Notes: generated by a model from the sequence alone, not told the origin. Positions 45,801 to 60,800 are shown, counted from the first letter of the stretch. The stretch: 64,000 nt of DNA from Antedon bifida (GCA_963402885.1 OY727103.1:1118501-1182500); one strand, 5' to 3'. Numbers and translations are program-made.

Positions 45801-48800
45801 TCTTGCAACCATTTCACAGTAACCCATCTTGCAACCATTTCACAGTAACCCATCTTGCAACCATTTCACAGTAACCCATCTTGCAACCATTTCAGATCAA
45901 CCCATCTTGCAACCATTTCACAGCAACCCATCTTGCAACCATTTCACAGTAACCCATCTTGCAACCATTTCACAGTAACCCATCTTGCAACCATTTCACA
46001 GTAACCCATCTTGCAACCATTTCACAGTAACCCATCTTGCAACCATTTCACAGTAACCCATCTTGCAACCATTTCACAGTAACCCATCTTGCAACCATTT
46101 CACAGTAACCCATCTTGCAACCATTTCACAGCAACCCATCTTGCAACCATTTCACAGTAACCCATCTTGCAACCATTTCACAGTAACCCATCTTGCAACC
46201 ATTTCACAGTAACCCATCTTGCAACCATTTCACAGCAACCCATCTTGCAACCATTTCACAGTAACCCATCTTGCAACCATTTCACAGCAACCCATCTTGC
46301 AACCATTTCACAGTAACCCATCTTGCAACCATTTCACAGTAACCCATCTTGCAACCGTTTCATAGTTTCTCCTATTATTGTCACTTTTGTGGCTATAGCT
46401 TACCTGGATAATCTTACAATAAGCCTATTACTTCCCAGGATAAAAACTATAAACTTCGGACGAAATCCCTAGTTCATAAAAATGTCGGCAATTATTATTA
46501 TTTTCTATTTTAAACATACGTTTGCATTTCAATTGACTTGGTTTCAAATTTTATTGCAAGTTATTTCGACTAGGTGGCTTATTAGTGAATACTGAAGGTA
46601 ACATTACATTCATTCATAAGGATCTGGTGAGAATATAGCATTCCCAACAGTGTTGGCACTTGCACAAGTCTTCTTCATTCAGATTTGCACTATAAATAGC
46701 CGATTTCATACTGAGTAACTAAAGGAGTTCCCTTAAATATCTGGGTAGACGCTAACTTCAAGCCTCCGGTGTTACCTAGTATGGATGGATAAAAGCTATT
46801 TTAAGTTCCTTGCTAACTTTGTAATAGATCTATCAATGATGGTATTGTGTTCATTGGAACGGCCCATTATTTGGTAATATAATTCATACAATTAGATTAA
46901 GTGAAACATGCTTTCTCATTACCAAGGTTTAGTGACAATACAGAAGATTTTCTCAATCAAATTCCTGGATTGCTGTTTTTGTCATTTTCGGTAGAATACA
47001 ATCAACAAAGAACTTGTCCATGACAAAAGAAATGTTGTAACAAAATTGATAAAAATCAACAAATTGATTCTGTTCCCTGTTAACAGTTGATTATTGTTTG
47101 ATGATATCAAAAAGCATTGTTTATTGTGATGAACTCGATCAACATTTGAAAAAGAGAAGTGCAAAATAAAATTTTGTAGCTTGTCGTTCAAAACACAAGG
47201 GGAAAAATGACTTTAGAATTAAGTAACCAACTTTTTAGAAGATGTAAAGTACTAAGTGTTAGTAGGTGGTATTGGTCAACCATATAGTGGCTATTAATGG
47301 ATTTTATTTTACTTAATACAATAGTTTTAACGATTTCGTAATATTGCTCATAAGAAAAATAATAAGTACTCACTTAAGTGTTAGTAGGTGGTACTGGTCA
47401 ACCATATAGTGGTTATTACTGGATTTTATATAACTTGATACAATTGTTTTAATGATTTCCTAATATTGCTCATAAGAAAAATAATAAGTACTCACTTAAG
47501 TGTTAGTAGGTGGTACTGGTCAACCATATAGTGGTTTATTAATGGGTTTTATTTAACTTGATACAATTGTTTTAATGATTTCCTAATATTGCTCATAAGA
47601 AAAATAATAAGTACTCACTTAAGTGGTTAGTAGGTGGTACTGGTCAACCATATAGTGGTTTATTACTGGATTTTATATAACTTGATACAATTGTTTTAAT
47701 GATTTCCTAATATTGCTCATAAGAAAAATAATAAGTACTCACTTAAGTGTTAGTAGGTGGTACTGGTCAACCATATAGTGGTTTATTAATGGGTTTTATT
47801 TAACTTGATACAATTGTTTTAATGATTTCCTAATATTGCTCATAAGAAAAATAATAAGTACTCACTTAAGTGGTTAGTAGGTGGTACTGGTCAACCATAT
47901 AGTGGTTTATTAATGGGTTTTATATAACTTGATACAATTGTTTTAACGATTTCCTAATATTGCTCATAAGAAAAATAATAAGTACTCACTTAAGTGTTAG
48001 TAGGTGGTACTGGTCAACCATATAGTGGTTTATTAATGGGTTTTATATAACTTGATACAATTGTTTTAACGATTTCCTAATATTGCTCATAAGAAAAATA
48101 ATAAGTACTCACTTAAGTGTTAGTAGGTGGTACTGATCAACCATATAGTGGTTTATTAATGGGTTTTATATAACTTGATACATTGTTTTAATGATTTTCT
48201 AATATTGCTCATAAGAAAAATAATAAGTACTCACTTAAGTGTTAGTAGGTGGTACTGGTCAACCATATAGTGGTTTATTAATGGGTTTTATATAACTTAA
48301 TACAATTGTTTTAACGATTTCCTAATATTGCTCATAAGAAAAATAATAAGTACTCACTTAAGTGTTAGTAGGTGGTACTGGTCAACCATATAGTGGTTTA
48401 TTAATGGGTTTTATATAACTTGATACAATTGTTTTAATGATTTCCTAATATTGCTCATAAGAAAAATAATAAGTACTCACTTAAGTGTTAGTAGGTGGTA
48501 CTGGTCAACCATATAGTGGTTTATTAATGGGTTTTATATAACTTGATACAATTGTTTTAACGATTTCCTAATATTGCTCATAAGAAAAATAATAAGTACT
48601 CACTTAAGTGTTAGTAGGTGGTACTGGTCAACCATATAGTGGTTTATTAATGGGTTTTATATAACTTGATACAATTGTTTTAATGATTTCCTAATATTGC
48701 TCATAAGAAAAATAATAAGTACTAGCAACAGGAACATAAAACAAAACATATAATGTCAGGTATCGCGGGTTAATGACTGAATGGACAAGTGTGATTCTGC

Positions 48801-51800
48801 GGTCTTTATATTGTCTCATTCTTATAAATTGTACATAGAAGTTTGTACGGATGATTTAAATTTCTTTTTGGTCATGTTAGTCATTTGTGGGTCTATCTAT
48901 TTTGAGTGTGTATAGACAACGTCCATGATGTGGTTTCCCTGTCTAGTAGAGTATCTAGGTAGATTTAGAAGTCTAATTTTTAAATTGTTGAGGTTGATGA
49001 TCCAAACTAATTCCTATCCCATTTCTCCTGGATATTGTTAATTTGGTTGTTATGCTCTAGGCACCATTCATTTATATTTTGGAGAAATAATGGAGTCTTT
49101 AGAAAATCATTCAATAGAGAGGCTTAGATGTCACTTTTGGGGATAACTCAAACCGTTTCCTGCCGACTGATTTGCTACTATAGGGTAGCCTGAAAACATG
49201 TTGGGAATATAGCAAAATGAATTTGATTTGTCATGTAATTTTTTGCTTTTATGTGAAACCAGTAAATAAGTATAGTTTACCTTAGCAACTTAGCAATTTG
49301 TTCAATTTATTCAAATACGTTTGATTCACTTCAAACTATTTTTGATAATTGTGTATACCTGTCAAAATTATAAATTTGTTTCTTTTATGACATTCACAAC
49401 CTAAAGTTAATGGCATTTATAGATTTATATTTGAAGTAGTTGAACTTTGGTATAATACCAGGATAAAAGTATCTAAAACAACTTCTACTAAAGAAACTGG
49501 GATGTGCCTATAGGGGTTAAGATGAAACTTAACACAACATCTAAAGTCAGCCGAACTTTACTTATAATAATAGCTTCTTTGTGTTGCAAACTTTTTTTCC
49601 AACTTTTATTCTCATTTATCAATTCTTTAATAATATGCTTTTTGCTTTTGATGAAGTAGTTAGGTTTCACATTGGTTATTTAATACTTTTACTTGAAAAG
49701 GTTGTGTTTGTGATAAGTGACATTTTGCTAGTCATATTTCTTCACTTCAACCTAGGTTTTTAAACTTGACTTGTACTAGCTAATTGCATTTGAGTAGATC
49801 TTGAAACAGATTAGTATGTAAGTGTTACCCTAAAGGAAAATAGGTGTTAAGTCATTGTGTTTGTAAAATGCTTATTGAGTAAAGTAAAGCATTCATTTCT
49901 TGGCTTACAAACTAGGTATAAATACACAATTATTATGGTAAAGTTTGGTTTAAACTAGAGACGCAATGCTGCTACGCAACTAATTTAACCAATCAGTTTT
50001 GATAATCCATCACTTCTGATTGGTCAAATTATTTGCGTAACTTGTGTTGCTGTCATCGTTTTGCCAAACTTTTTTTATCACACTGCTGAAGAAGAAGAAT
50101 GGCATTGTGTTTGTTCCCACTGAATGTAAGCTTAGTAATAAGTCAATTATTTTACTGTGGAATTTTACAGGGTAACATTCGTGGAATTATCTTGCCCCAA
50201 GTCAGCCTCCCCAGGCTAGGTTGCTTGTTTTTCTGGGACAAATGTTTAGAAAAGTTTGTGCACCTTTAGGCTGGGTGCTGTCACAGGATCACAACAATGG
50301 AATTTCATTTTGTTGATGTTTTTTGGCACTTTTGATGTGCGCCCTTTGAAGCCCTGTTTTTTAGTACTTTTGATGTGCACTCCTTTAGGCTGGGTTCTGT
50401 CTTAAGCCCGCATCCTGAGGGCTTGTAACATTGGAATTCTTCTATATTGATGTTTATTGGAAACATTTGATCGGTTCTTTCTGGTAACGCTGGAATTTGG
50501 TTTTTGTTGGAAATGTTTGAAGCCTCTAGGCTCCTATCTTTAGGGCTAGTTTACATTGGACTTTAAATCATTAGTGATGTAATCTCTTGTAAGGTGCCAT
50601 TCAAACTCTATCTCTGCAAACATCCAACAGTGTCTTCAAGAGTAGGGTTGCAACTTTCATCATGTTAGCATACTAGAGCGTCAGGGAACGACGCAAATGT
50701 AAAAAACATGTTTGTTCCAAATGTATGTCAAATTATGACGCCAATCTCCATCAACAAAATGCTGATGGCGCCAAATTGAGTCATCAACAGTAATTTACCT
50801 GATGATTGTGATTGTACTTTGATAGTTTTTCCAAATCATTATATAAATCACCCTTTTAAAATGCAACATTTCATCTTAAATCATGGAAATCTGATGGTAC
50901 GGTCATAATTATCCTGTTATGCAGAAAGAAACTAATTATGAGCACTATAACAAATTATTAATCAACACAAACTCATTGTCAGACATTGTCATCATGTTAT
51001 TGTCAATATTCCATTGACATTGAAAATAACAACACCATTAATTAATTTTTTATTTAATAGACGCGTTGTCACCTGAAAATCTTGAATCATTACATGAGTG
51101 TTTCTGATAATATCTCATATATATACTACTACTACTGTAGTGTTGTATAGGAAGCTTGTATGAAAGTTAACCCTGATCAAGGCATTATCACCCTGATCTT
51201 GAATTAAGCCAGCTTCTATTTCATAAGGCATGCACTATTTTGTATAGGTACCTCAAGGTCAGACTAAGTTCAACTATTCAACTGTGTTGGAAACTTCATT
51301 AACGCCAATACTTAGGCGCCATAATACTAATGCGGTACTTGCAAGGTAGACTGGCTTTTTATTAATTATTAACTGAAAGTTTGTTTTTAAACTTATTTTT
51401 TGATCATCATACACAACCTTTTATGTGATTAACTTTTTTTTTTTACTTTTCTCGATCTTTAAATAAGCATAGCTTCTATTTTGGAGACTGTTTTCAGCTT
51501 TTTCATTTTCATTTTTCTGTCAATTTGGGCAAGTTTTAAATTCTGTCAATTAGGGAAATTCTAAATTCTGTCCAAACTCTGCCAGAGATTGTGGGTTTCT
51601 AAAAAAAGTTTCCTCTCACTAGCCTTGACCCTGATAGTCCCCACAGGGGAAGATTGACCACATAATGTTGAGTGTCTTAAATCTATAGAATATAACACTT
51701 AGGCCTATACAATTAACAATGTTTTTAATAAATTGAAAGACTTTTCTAGAATTGTAAACAGTTTTAATATGAATCAAGGCTTTTTCTTAATTCTTTGAAA

Positions 51801-54800
51801 TGTGTTCATTTGTTTGACTTATTTAATCTGCCTAATAACAAGTTATATTGAATGATATTTGCTTATTATGTAAGAACTGTAGTGAAGGTCTAGATAAAGC
51901 CTTGATCCAATTAAATGAACATTCTATAATTGTGTTGTGATTTCACACATTCAATCATAAATAAATATTTCTCATATATACAGCAGCATACTACTATGCT
52001 ACTACAGTACTATATAATAAATATTTGTCATTAATTTCAGTAGTAATGTTATGAATTTGTTTTTTCCAAATAAATTCAAATCATCAAAATCTAATCAAAT
52101 CTTTCTGCTCAACAGAAAAGGAAACTAGCTTGTTCATTGAGAATTTAATGCCTGAAACTAATTTCTCTATAACTAAATTCTCAATGAAAAAAACATAATC
52201 AATGTTGAATTAGTCCCTATTCAAATACGCCAAATTTGTTCAGTAAAATAATTAGGTACATAAGTTGTATTGGGAAAGTTTTTAATTTCTTGTTTTGAGA
52301 AGGTTTTCCAAATGATATTATTTAGGGGAGAGGATAAGCAATAAGAGTAGAAGGACTGTGGACAGTATTGCCTTTCAACAGCCCCATTCATTAGCATAAT
52401 AAACATTCACAAATCATAAGCACATTAATATAATTGTTATATAGCTTATGAGATCAAGTTACATTTGGCTCATATTACTAACATTCCCTAATGATTGCAA
52501 GGACAATGAATTATTATTGTACAAACAATGCTTATTCTTTTATATATTTTATTAGAACATAATTTAAAAATCTATCAGGTTGATTTATGGTACAGTTGAA
52601 TACAAAATACAGCCTGTTGTTAGTTGTGCCAGGGGACATGAATTTGACTTCACAAATGATCTTAGCCTTGACTATTCCCTTCCTTTTCAATTATCTGATT
52701 TCAGTCATAATATTATATTATATATATCATATGTTGCAGTTATTGTAGGGGGTATGCAAAGATCAGGGTGAGAAGGGGTACTTATGTGGATCCAGGCATG
52801 CACTTATAAAAAGCTGAGGAAGAGGTGTCAATTCCCATAGGATACACCCATGACTAGCTTCCAATTTCATATGCCTAATGTTCCTTTCCTCCTTTTTTGG
52901 TTATCTTAGGTTATTTTATGGATCATTTTTGTGTATAAAGCGCTTAGAAACATTGTATTAAGCGCTTTATAAGACTATTATTATACAGTATTTCTATTAC
53001 TTTTATCATTTGTGCATCAACGTTTTAAATTTGTTTTTTTAGATCACGATGATGAAAATTTAGATTCAACTTCTGAGAGCGAAGATTTAAAATTAGATGA
53101 TGGCCTTGGTGGTTTTGCAAGTCAGATTAACAAACTTCATCAAACTTTAGCAAAAAAGTAAGTTTGACAAAAGTAGTGTGATGTGCCCAAATATTGTAGT
53201 AGTAATATAACATCAGCGTGTGTCACATATGGGCATATCAGAAATGTTGTCACATAAAGTTTGAAAGTGTAGACAGAGCTTTAGAAGACATTGAATTAAT
53301 ATGTTACCAATTGTCTTTCCTTTAAAGGCAATACCACAACTTCAAACGAAAATAAAAATTGAAACAGATTTGTAACAAATTCAACATAGAACTTATGTTA
53401 TGGTTCCTAATTTAATTTTTAAGAATATTAAATTGTCAAAACATCGATAGATTGAAATCAAAATTAACTAATGGTTGTCAGTAGCTTTATGTGGTAGAAG
53501 AATTTTATCAAGATTAAAATTGGATTAAAGGATCAAAACGAGGCTTAAAATGGCTTGCACTAATCCTTAGGATTTGTTGAATGAATTATCTCAACAACAA
53601 ACAGTTAAATACCTTGACCAAGCTATCATTTACTTAGCCATTTACTTGTTCTTTTACTAGGCTAATCAGTTGGACGTAAACAACTAGTTTAAACTATCAA
53701 TGTTAAGTCTGCTTTCCACTAGTCTTTCATTTTTCTATGTTCTATTACAAGTTTTTGTGTGTATGTCATCTATTCAAATGCATAAACTTGTGTTTATATT
53801 TAATATTCATTGTTTCATGACACAAATATGCAACCAGACAGAACTCGAGGGGAAAACTTGGGGAAACATTTGATTTGTGCGAATAAAGTTACATATTGAA
53901 AAATAAAAAAATTGGTTTTCATAATCTACTTTTCTTCCTCAAATTCAAGAAAGGAGAATGATGTTCATTTATCTTTGAACTTTCATGGGAATGTCATAGG
54001 AATGGGTGTTGACCTGGTAATAAGAGGCTCTAATTGTTGGAAATTGTTTCCTCATTATTCCAAGTATATATATCGTTTTATCAGCAGTTTATTAGATTGA
54101 AGTTTACCTTTTGAAAATTATTCCAAGTATATAAATGGTTTTATCAGCAATTTATTGGATTGAAGTTTACCTTTTGAAAAGTGAATAGAGGAAATGCAAT
54201 TGCTTCCTTCATATCTTGTCTAGTGTTGTCCAGTCCTTCAGTCATCCTTTATTGAGGAAGGATTTAGTTAATAGCTTACAATAATGACCATCTTAATTAA
54301 TGACAACTTGTAGGATATAGCAGCCCTTACTGAGATTATTGCTGACAATCACGAGTGTGATCCTTTCATTAACTTATTAAAATTGTATCATGTGTTTCAG
54401 AGCAGGAAAAAGTGAACGTGTTAACGAAACAGAGGAAGACAACCACATCAGAAACAGAAGGTCAATATCCTATGAACGTTTTTTAGAAGTAAATGTTGTC
54501 GCAGACACAAAAATGTATCATTACCATGGCGACAACTTACAGCTTTACATCCTGACCCTTATGGCTGTTGTAAGTATTAAATCGTAATTTTGTTTAAAAT
54601 TTTTCCAAAACATCTTCAACAGTCTCAGATCACTGGATCCATAGAGATTATTATGAGTGTAGCGCTGGAGTTTACTAACATTCCATGCGGATAAACATAA
54701 ATGTAGAACGGTACCGTTTCTCTTCACATTAATTACTACATTTTACAATAAACACTTTAATAATAGGGATGATATAACAATAATTCTTTGATAACTGTCA

Positions 54801-57800
54801 GAAATGTACAGTAACTTTTAAAACTGTCCGTACTAGAGTCATAAAGTAAGGAGGAGAGGGAGAAGGGTTTGATTGCTATTTTGTTGTTTACTTAGTGTTG
54901 GAATTGAACCAGGGTCTACAACAACAATTTTAAAAGTATCATAGTTCATTGCATTTACGGGTTATTACCAGGTTATCTGTCTAATCTATCAGATATTGGA
55001 ATTAACCTAATATAATCTCTAATCTATAAAGTTCTTTTAAAATAATAATTACAATACACCTTATTTAAGTATATAATTATATAAAGTTAAAAAAACACAA
55101 ATATAATACTGGTTCGATTTAACATCATACCGAATCTGAATAGAGTGGGGTTGGTTTAACGATTGCTTTCCTAGTACCTTTTATCCCAGGAGACTTTTTT
55201 AGATACAAGATAACATCATTATTAGTATCTACAAGTTTGATCAAAATAAACTTGTAACCCCATCTCAACCTGCCCCACTTGGTTGATCATGCAGCTCTAA
55301 AAATATAAATTCACTCACTTTTTCTCTTTTTTTAAAAAGTTTTACTTAAAACTTATAATTGGCATAATTTAAGGATAAGTTACATTAAACATGTCGTTAT
55401 CATAATACAATTATATCTTATCTTGTTCAAAGTCTCGTGCCTTGTATTTATGCTATTAATAAATAAAATTATAAAAGTGGCTGCCTGCGGTGCTGATGAG
55501 AGATACGTAATCATTTTTGTTTTCTGAGTGAAAGTTTCCGACGATGAAACAGATTGTTTATCTCCGTTTTCCACTTACAGCCTATTTTTGTCATTAAAAT
55601 TTGTAATCATTATATTATAACTTTTTGATTAATATGCATGACTGGCGATAACTGATTACACAAGTCCACTGTGGCATACTTTGATGAACCCAGTACATGG
55701 CAGTTTTATGATGTCACATTTAAATCATCAATCGCAACTTTAAAGAAATAAAATCTTTATTGATTTCTTTTTGTTTTCCAGGTGAATCGTGTTTTTCGTC
55801 ATCCTACAATTGGAAACAATATAAATGTTGTGGTTGTAAAGTTAACAGTTTTATTAAATGAGAGAGTAAGTGTCATTGATTTCTTAACTGTAAAGTGTTC
55901 ACACCCCCAGAATATATTTGACGCACCATGTTTGTAAAGTGTTCACACTGTCAGAATATCTTTGACGCACCATTTCATTCATCTCCAGCTCCAATTATCC
56001 ATTGTATTTATATATTTACAATATTGTATTGTTTTGTTTGTTCTGTATGGATAATAAAGAAAGAAAGATGTTTGACAACCTTTCTAAAACTTTAACCGTC
56101 CGCACGGAACAGAATTTGTTACTACAACTCACAGGTGACATCAAGCCAAGTATTAACTCAAAAATGTTAAAATGCAATTATTTAGGAAGCTATTTTATTG
56201 CTACTAAATCCAAAGGATTTGGATATCGGAAACTAACACACTGCATTCCTGTTAGACAGATACAAACTGTAATTTACAATAATTTAAGATATATTTTGGA
56301 ATGATAGTCACATATTGTTAATAGGAGTATAATTCATTAATCTCGTAGTTGCTGGGTCAAAAGGTTAGATGTGGAATTGGTATAGAGGTAAAGTTAAGTT
56401 AACATTTAGTTCTGATGTTTAAAAGAGGGAGACTGGGGTGTAATCATTGTAAATGCGTAAAAACAAGATTCTACAGAACTTGCATCACATTGTTGTAGGA
56501 GGGATAAATCAAGTTCAATGAAGGGTTAAAAAGTGGGTAGTTTATTTGCATTGTAGGCCTAAATGACTCCCTTTCTTATATGATTTTTAAGTGGTGCATT
56601 GTACAACCCACCTCTGCCTAAACATATAGTTGATCAATTTTGCACTATAAGTACAGTGGTGAGGGAGAGAGATTAAAAGATGAAAAGAAGCTCGCCTTCT
56701 CCTTTAAGTAAATAACCTTTGTACACTTCTATGTTAGACAAATGATTTGAATTGATTACTTTAAATTTCTTTTTATAACAAATTGACACATGATTACTGG
56801 AATGTTCCACTCCCAAGACATAATGGAGACAAACTAATTACTAGGCTCATTTGCAGTTATATCATATCAGGAAATTTGTTAATGATTTGACCTATACTCA
56901 GGCTAACCTTCAAAATTAATGTATGGAAGAATTACAGACCTGTGTCTATATAGTATATTGAATATCAGTAATAATGATCACTTTTGTTGGGTGGGGAACA
57001 CAATTTTCAGTGAACGAGAAGGCTAAAAAATAATCTGTGTATTGAGATTTAATAAAAAATGAAAGATATTTACATATATTTTTTACTAATAATTATCATA
57101 TCATACCATTTTACATGACGTTTATGTTATCTCCTTTTTTTTTTTCTGTCTCAGCTTGGTCCAGCAGTTTCATCAAATGCGCCGGCAACCTTAAACACAT
57201 TTTGTGAATGGCAAAATCGTGAACTTAAGGTGGACTCGAACCATGACACTGCGGTTCTCTTGACAAGGTCAGTCTTCGCTAGCAGGTAGGCAATCTCTAT
57301 TTAAATTATGTAGGAGAATTCGTAGAGAAAATGCGTTAATTTTCCTACGCATGAAGCCAGTGTACCACCCTCCCTGCTTTCTGGATTTAACCTAGAAATG
57401 CTTTATGTTTTAACCGAAGCAGGTACGTGTATTAAATGTCTTTTTTACGCTTTATTGTATTTGATAATTCAACTGTAAGTTTTAAATAATTTGCGTTTTA
57501 GCTAATAAAATAATGCTTCAATAAAAATTGTTACAATGTTAATAATCAAGTATAATTGTGTATTTATTATGTTGTGCTTTATAATACAAAATATAATATT
57601 ATGTACTTTGCATGTGTAGATGTAATTTAAGTTTAAGATGCTTAGTTATATCCTTATATACAAACGCTTATATAACTTACTTCTTGAGGAACCACAATAA
57701 CTCGCATAAAGAACTCTTTCAGTAAGGTTATATTCATCATCATAGTATAGCAAATTTCGGAGAGTCTTTTAAAATCTAAGTTACAATATGTATTTTTTTT

Positions 57801-60800
57801 AATGAATTTCAGATTTTTATGTAATATTTTCTACAAAATATAAACTGATAAATTGTAAAGTGATGCTAAGTATCCCACTCCTACTGGTGACCTTTTGATA
57901 ACCTCTGACGGCTTACCTGGGATGTCATAGCACTGTATATGTTAATATACACAGCTATAGTATCTAAGACAACCTAATCACTGAATGTCATATTTCATTC
58001 AGCGTGTTTTACATCATAGCAATATTAGTGGATGCTTGCATTAAAAAAAGTTCATATTTGCACATCATATTGGCAATCTCTTACAGTAAAAACTCTCAAT
58101 AGTAAGGTATTTAATTCTTGTCAGTGTTATTACTAAAACTCTAAATTGTTCATTAAATTTAATGAAATTGCAATTATAGTACAGTATGCATTTAATTCTA
58201 GACCCAGAAACATTTTCAATAGAAGGTTTAAAATAAATCGTGATAGATCATAAAATTTAAACACCCCTTCACACACATTATCCCTTCTTTTTCCAAACTG
58301 CATTCTTACGCTTTTTACTCTTTCTCTCTCCTCTCACTCCGATTTGCTCCAGATTGACCTACTAGTCCTTTTCTAGAGGAATAGTTAACTTCTCTCTGGG
58401 GATAAATCATAAAGGCAATATGACATCTGCTGCCATCACACCATTTTATATTCATTCTACATTTAAGTGGGTCACTAGCAAGTTCTGTGTTATTGCTTTA
58501 ACAGCAAACCAATATTTGACAGATTTCTGTAAAATGTTAATGTTTTTATGTTTCTCATTTTATAATTTAAATTTAAACAATTTTCTAAAGAAGAATGTTG
58601 TCTACAATGTTCAAATTGTCTTTTATTCATGTTTCATTCCAGCCTGAAATTCTTCTTTTAAAAAAAAAAATGTAACCATTTAGATGCGGCCTGAATTCTT
58701 GGTTAGGACATTATCCATTTTTGTGGTTAACACACAGGAGTCTTTACTTTGATGTGGTCTTTAAAAGAAATTGAAGAATGATTTTTTTTTTAATTTCATT
58801 TCAAAACATGTACATAACAAGATACAGAAAAAAAGTGAAGGAAGATTGATTGATTTATTGCATATTGAATAGCATTTTTAATGTGGTCTTTACTTAGAAT
58901 AATGTGGCATTTATAGGCTTACATTCCAAATGATAGTTCATTTTGAGGTTAGGAGGACTTTGATTTGCTCTTCATTGTGATGTGGTCTTTAATATCGGAT
59001 AGCATTTTTGATATGGTCTTTACTTAGAATAATGTGGTAGCATGCATCAATAGGCTTACATTTCAAGTAATACGTTCCAAATAATGGTTTGAATTTACTT
59101 TTTAGGCAAGTCCCACGAGGAACCTACGATACCTCTCACTGCTTCATCAGACCCCCAGGCTACTGCACATAAGATGATCTTTTTCATTCAATCATATCAT
59201 AACACACATCAGTCACATAGGTCAACCTCTTTGCTAAGGTGCAATATTATCCCATAATACTAGGTCAAAGGTCACATTTGGCCGATTGCTTAAGGGTACT
59301 TGATGACCATCTTAGTGTCAGATTCTATTAAAATTGATACGAAGTTGAGGTATACTAAGTACAGACCAGCAGTTAGATACGATGTGTGGGGTTTAGGAGG
59401 ACAAGACTTGGTTTTTTAAATGTTGTTTATACTGAACATTAATGGCATTCTGTTTTCACTCTATGTGAACTTAGAGTTATCCCGGATCTCAGTTGTGAGA
59501 AAAATTTAAGCAAAATTGCGGTTGTATATAATGTATGTTTGATGATTGATTTTTTAGTCAAATCTTGTGTACGTAATGTCAAATCAGAATACTGCTTTTA
59601 TTATATAATGCTTTACAATGTTTGTAAGATAAATTAACTCAAAAGATAGTGAAAGAATAAAGAACACTTTGTAGAGAACGTTGACAATGATGCACTGTAC
59701 CTAAGTAAAATGTCATAATGTAGCTTTAGACGACAATTAGATAAAATGTCATTATGCAGCTTAAGCTCTGTCTACACTATCAAACTTTATGTCACAAAAA
59801 AAATGTCATGTGCCCATATATGCACATGATGATGTCATATCACTACCATATTTGGGCATACCATCACTATATTTTGGCACATCATCACTCTTTTTTGTTA
59901 CATAAAGTTTGATAGTATAGGCAGAGCTTTAAACTACAATTAGATAAAATTTAATGCTAAACTGCAGGTAACTGGTATGCCTTCCTCTGTCTGCTATCAG
60001 CATATATTATGAATGAATAACAGCGGTAGGCAGGCTATCAAACCTGGCCACCATCCAGAATTTAACCCATAAAAATACTGATCACTTTTCCTTGCATATC
60101 AAGCTTCAGGATTGTAGTCACTAGTCAGTAGTAGTTTTGATTGCTTTTAAAGAACTCTTTTTAAGAAATTCCTTTAAGGCAAATAGAGGCCTTAAGATAA
60201 TTTAATGGTTTACTTCAAAAGATTAAGAATCTTTATTTGATCAATAGCTTGCCCATCCCCCCTTCCCCAGCTGTCAACTTCCAGCTGACAGATTAAATGC
60301 AATTTATTACACCGATATGGCACCAGAGAGTTCCATATAAGTTAGTGATTCCACCAGGGAGTTACAAAATTGTAAGGTGTAAAAATACTAGCTGAAAGGG
60401 TAAAGATGGGTGTTTAGTATTTAAATAATGTACACATCAACATTACAGAGAGAAAGCCTAAAAGTTATTGAAAAAAAATGGTATTGTATATCATAAATAA
60501 ATTCTTGATGCGGATCAATACATCAATCAATTAATGTATGGTTTTATGAAAGTGTTAAAGTTGGCGCTCTCAGACACCTACCATATAATGTAAGCCGGTC
60601 GTCGCACATCGAAAAGATCAGGAGAAAGGGAAAGACAATATATAAGATTTATATTTAATCAATAATCATATGAAATCTAATAATTACTGTTTAGAATGTC
60701 CATTATTTTGTAATTTATGTGACATATTTTAACCAATTTTTTAATAATATTTAATAATTTGCTTCTTTAAAGTTGATCACAACTTTAACAACTAATGTTA

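Larger units (their letters stand above)
33809..53042 (+). other. ADAMTS intron 3 (19.2 kb)
   Basis: It runs from donor gtaggt after LCGVK to acceptor tttttag before 53043. It contains the ~160-bp duplication at 35872, the foldback pair at 37270 and 49939, SINE A at 39125, repeat X at 43189, and the arrays at 45767 and 47247. No internal exon was found. Open frames at 36340, 40392 and 42984 have no family match that I recognise. Imperfect local repeats also occur at 37650-37780, 44890-45050 (purine-rich) and 50260-50560. Confidence 0.65.

Noticed and set aside
45767-46366. CRISPR-like regular repeat
   Set aside because: Units are directly adjacent with no unique spacers and the DNA is animal nuclear sequence.
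59101-59175. Possible extra ADAMTS exon after ttttag at 59104
   Set aside because: No frame continues the catalytic domain; exons 7 and 8 join directly to give the conserved LTRLDIC.
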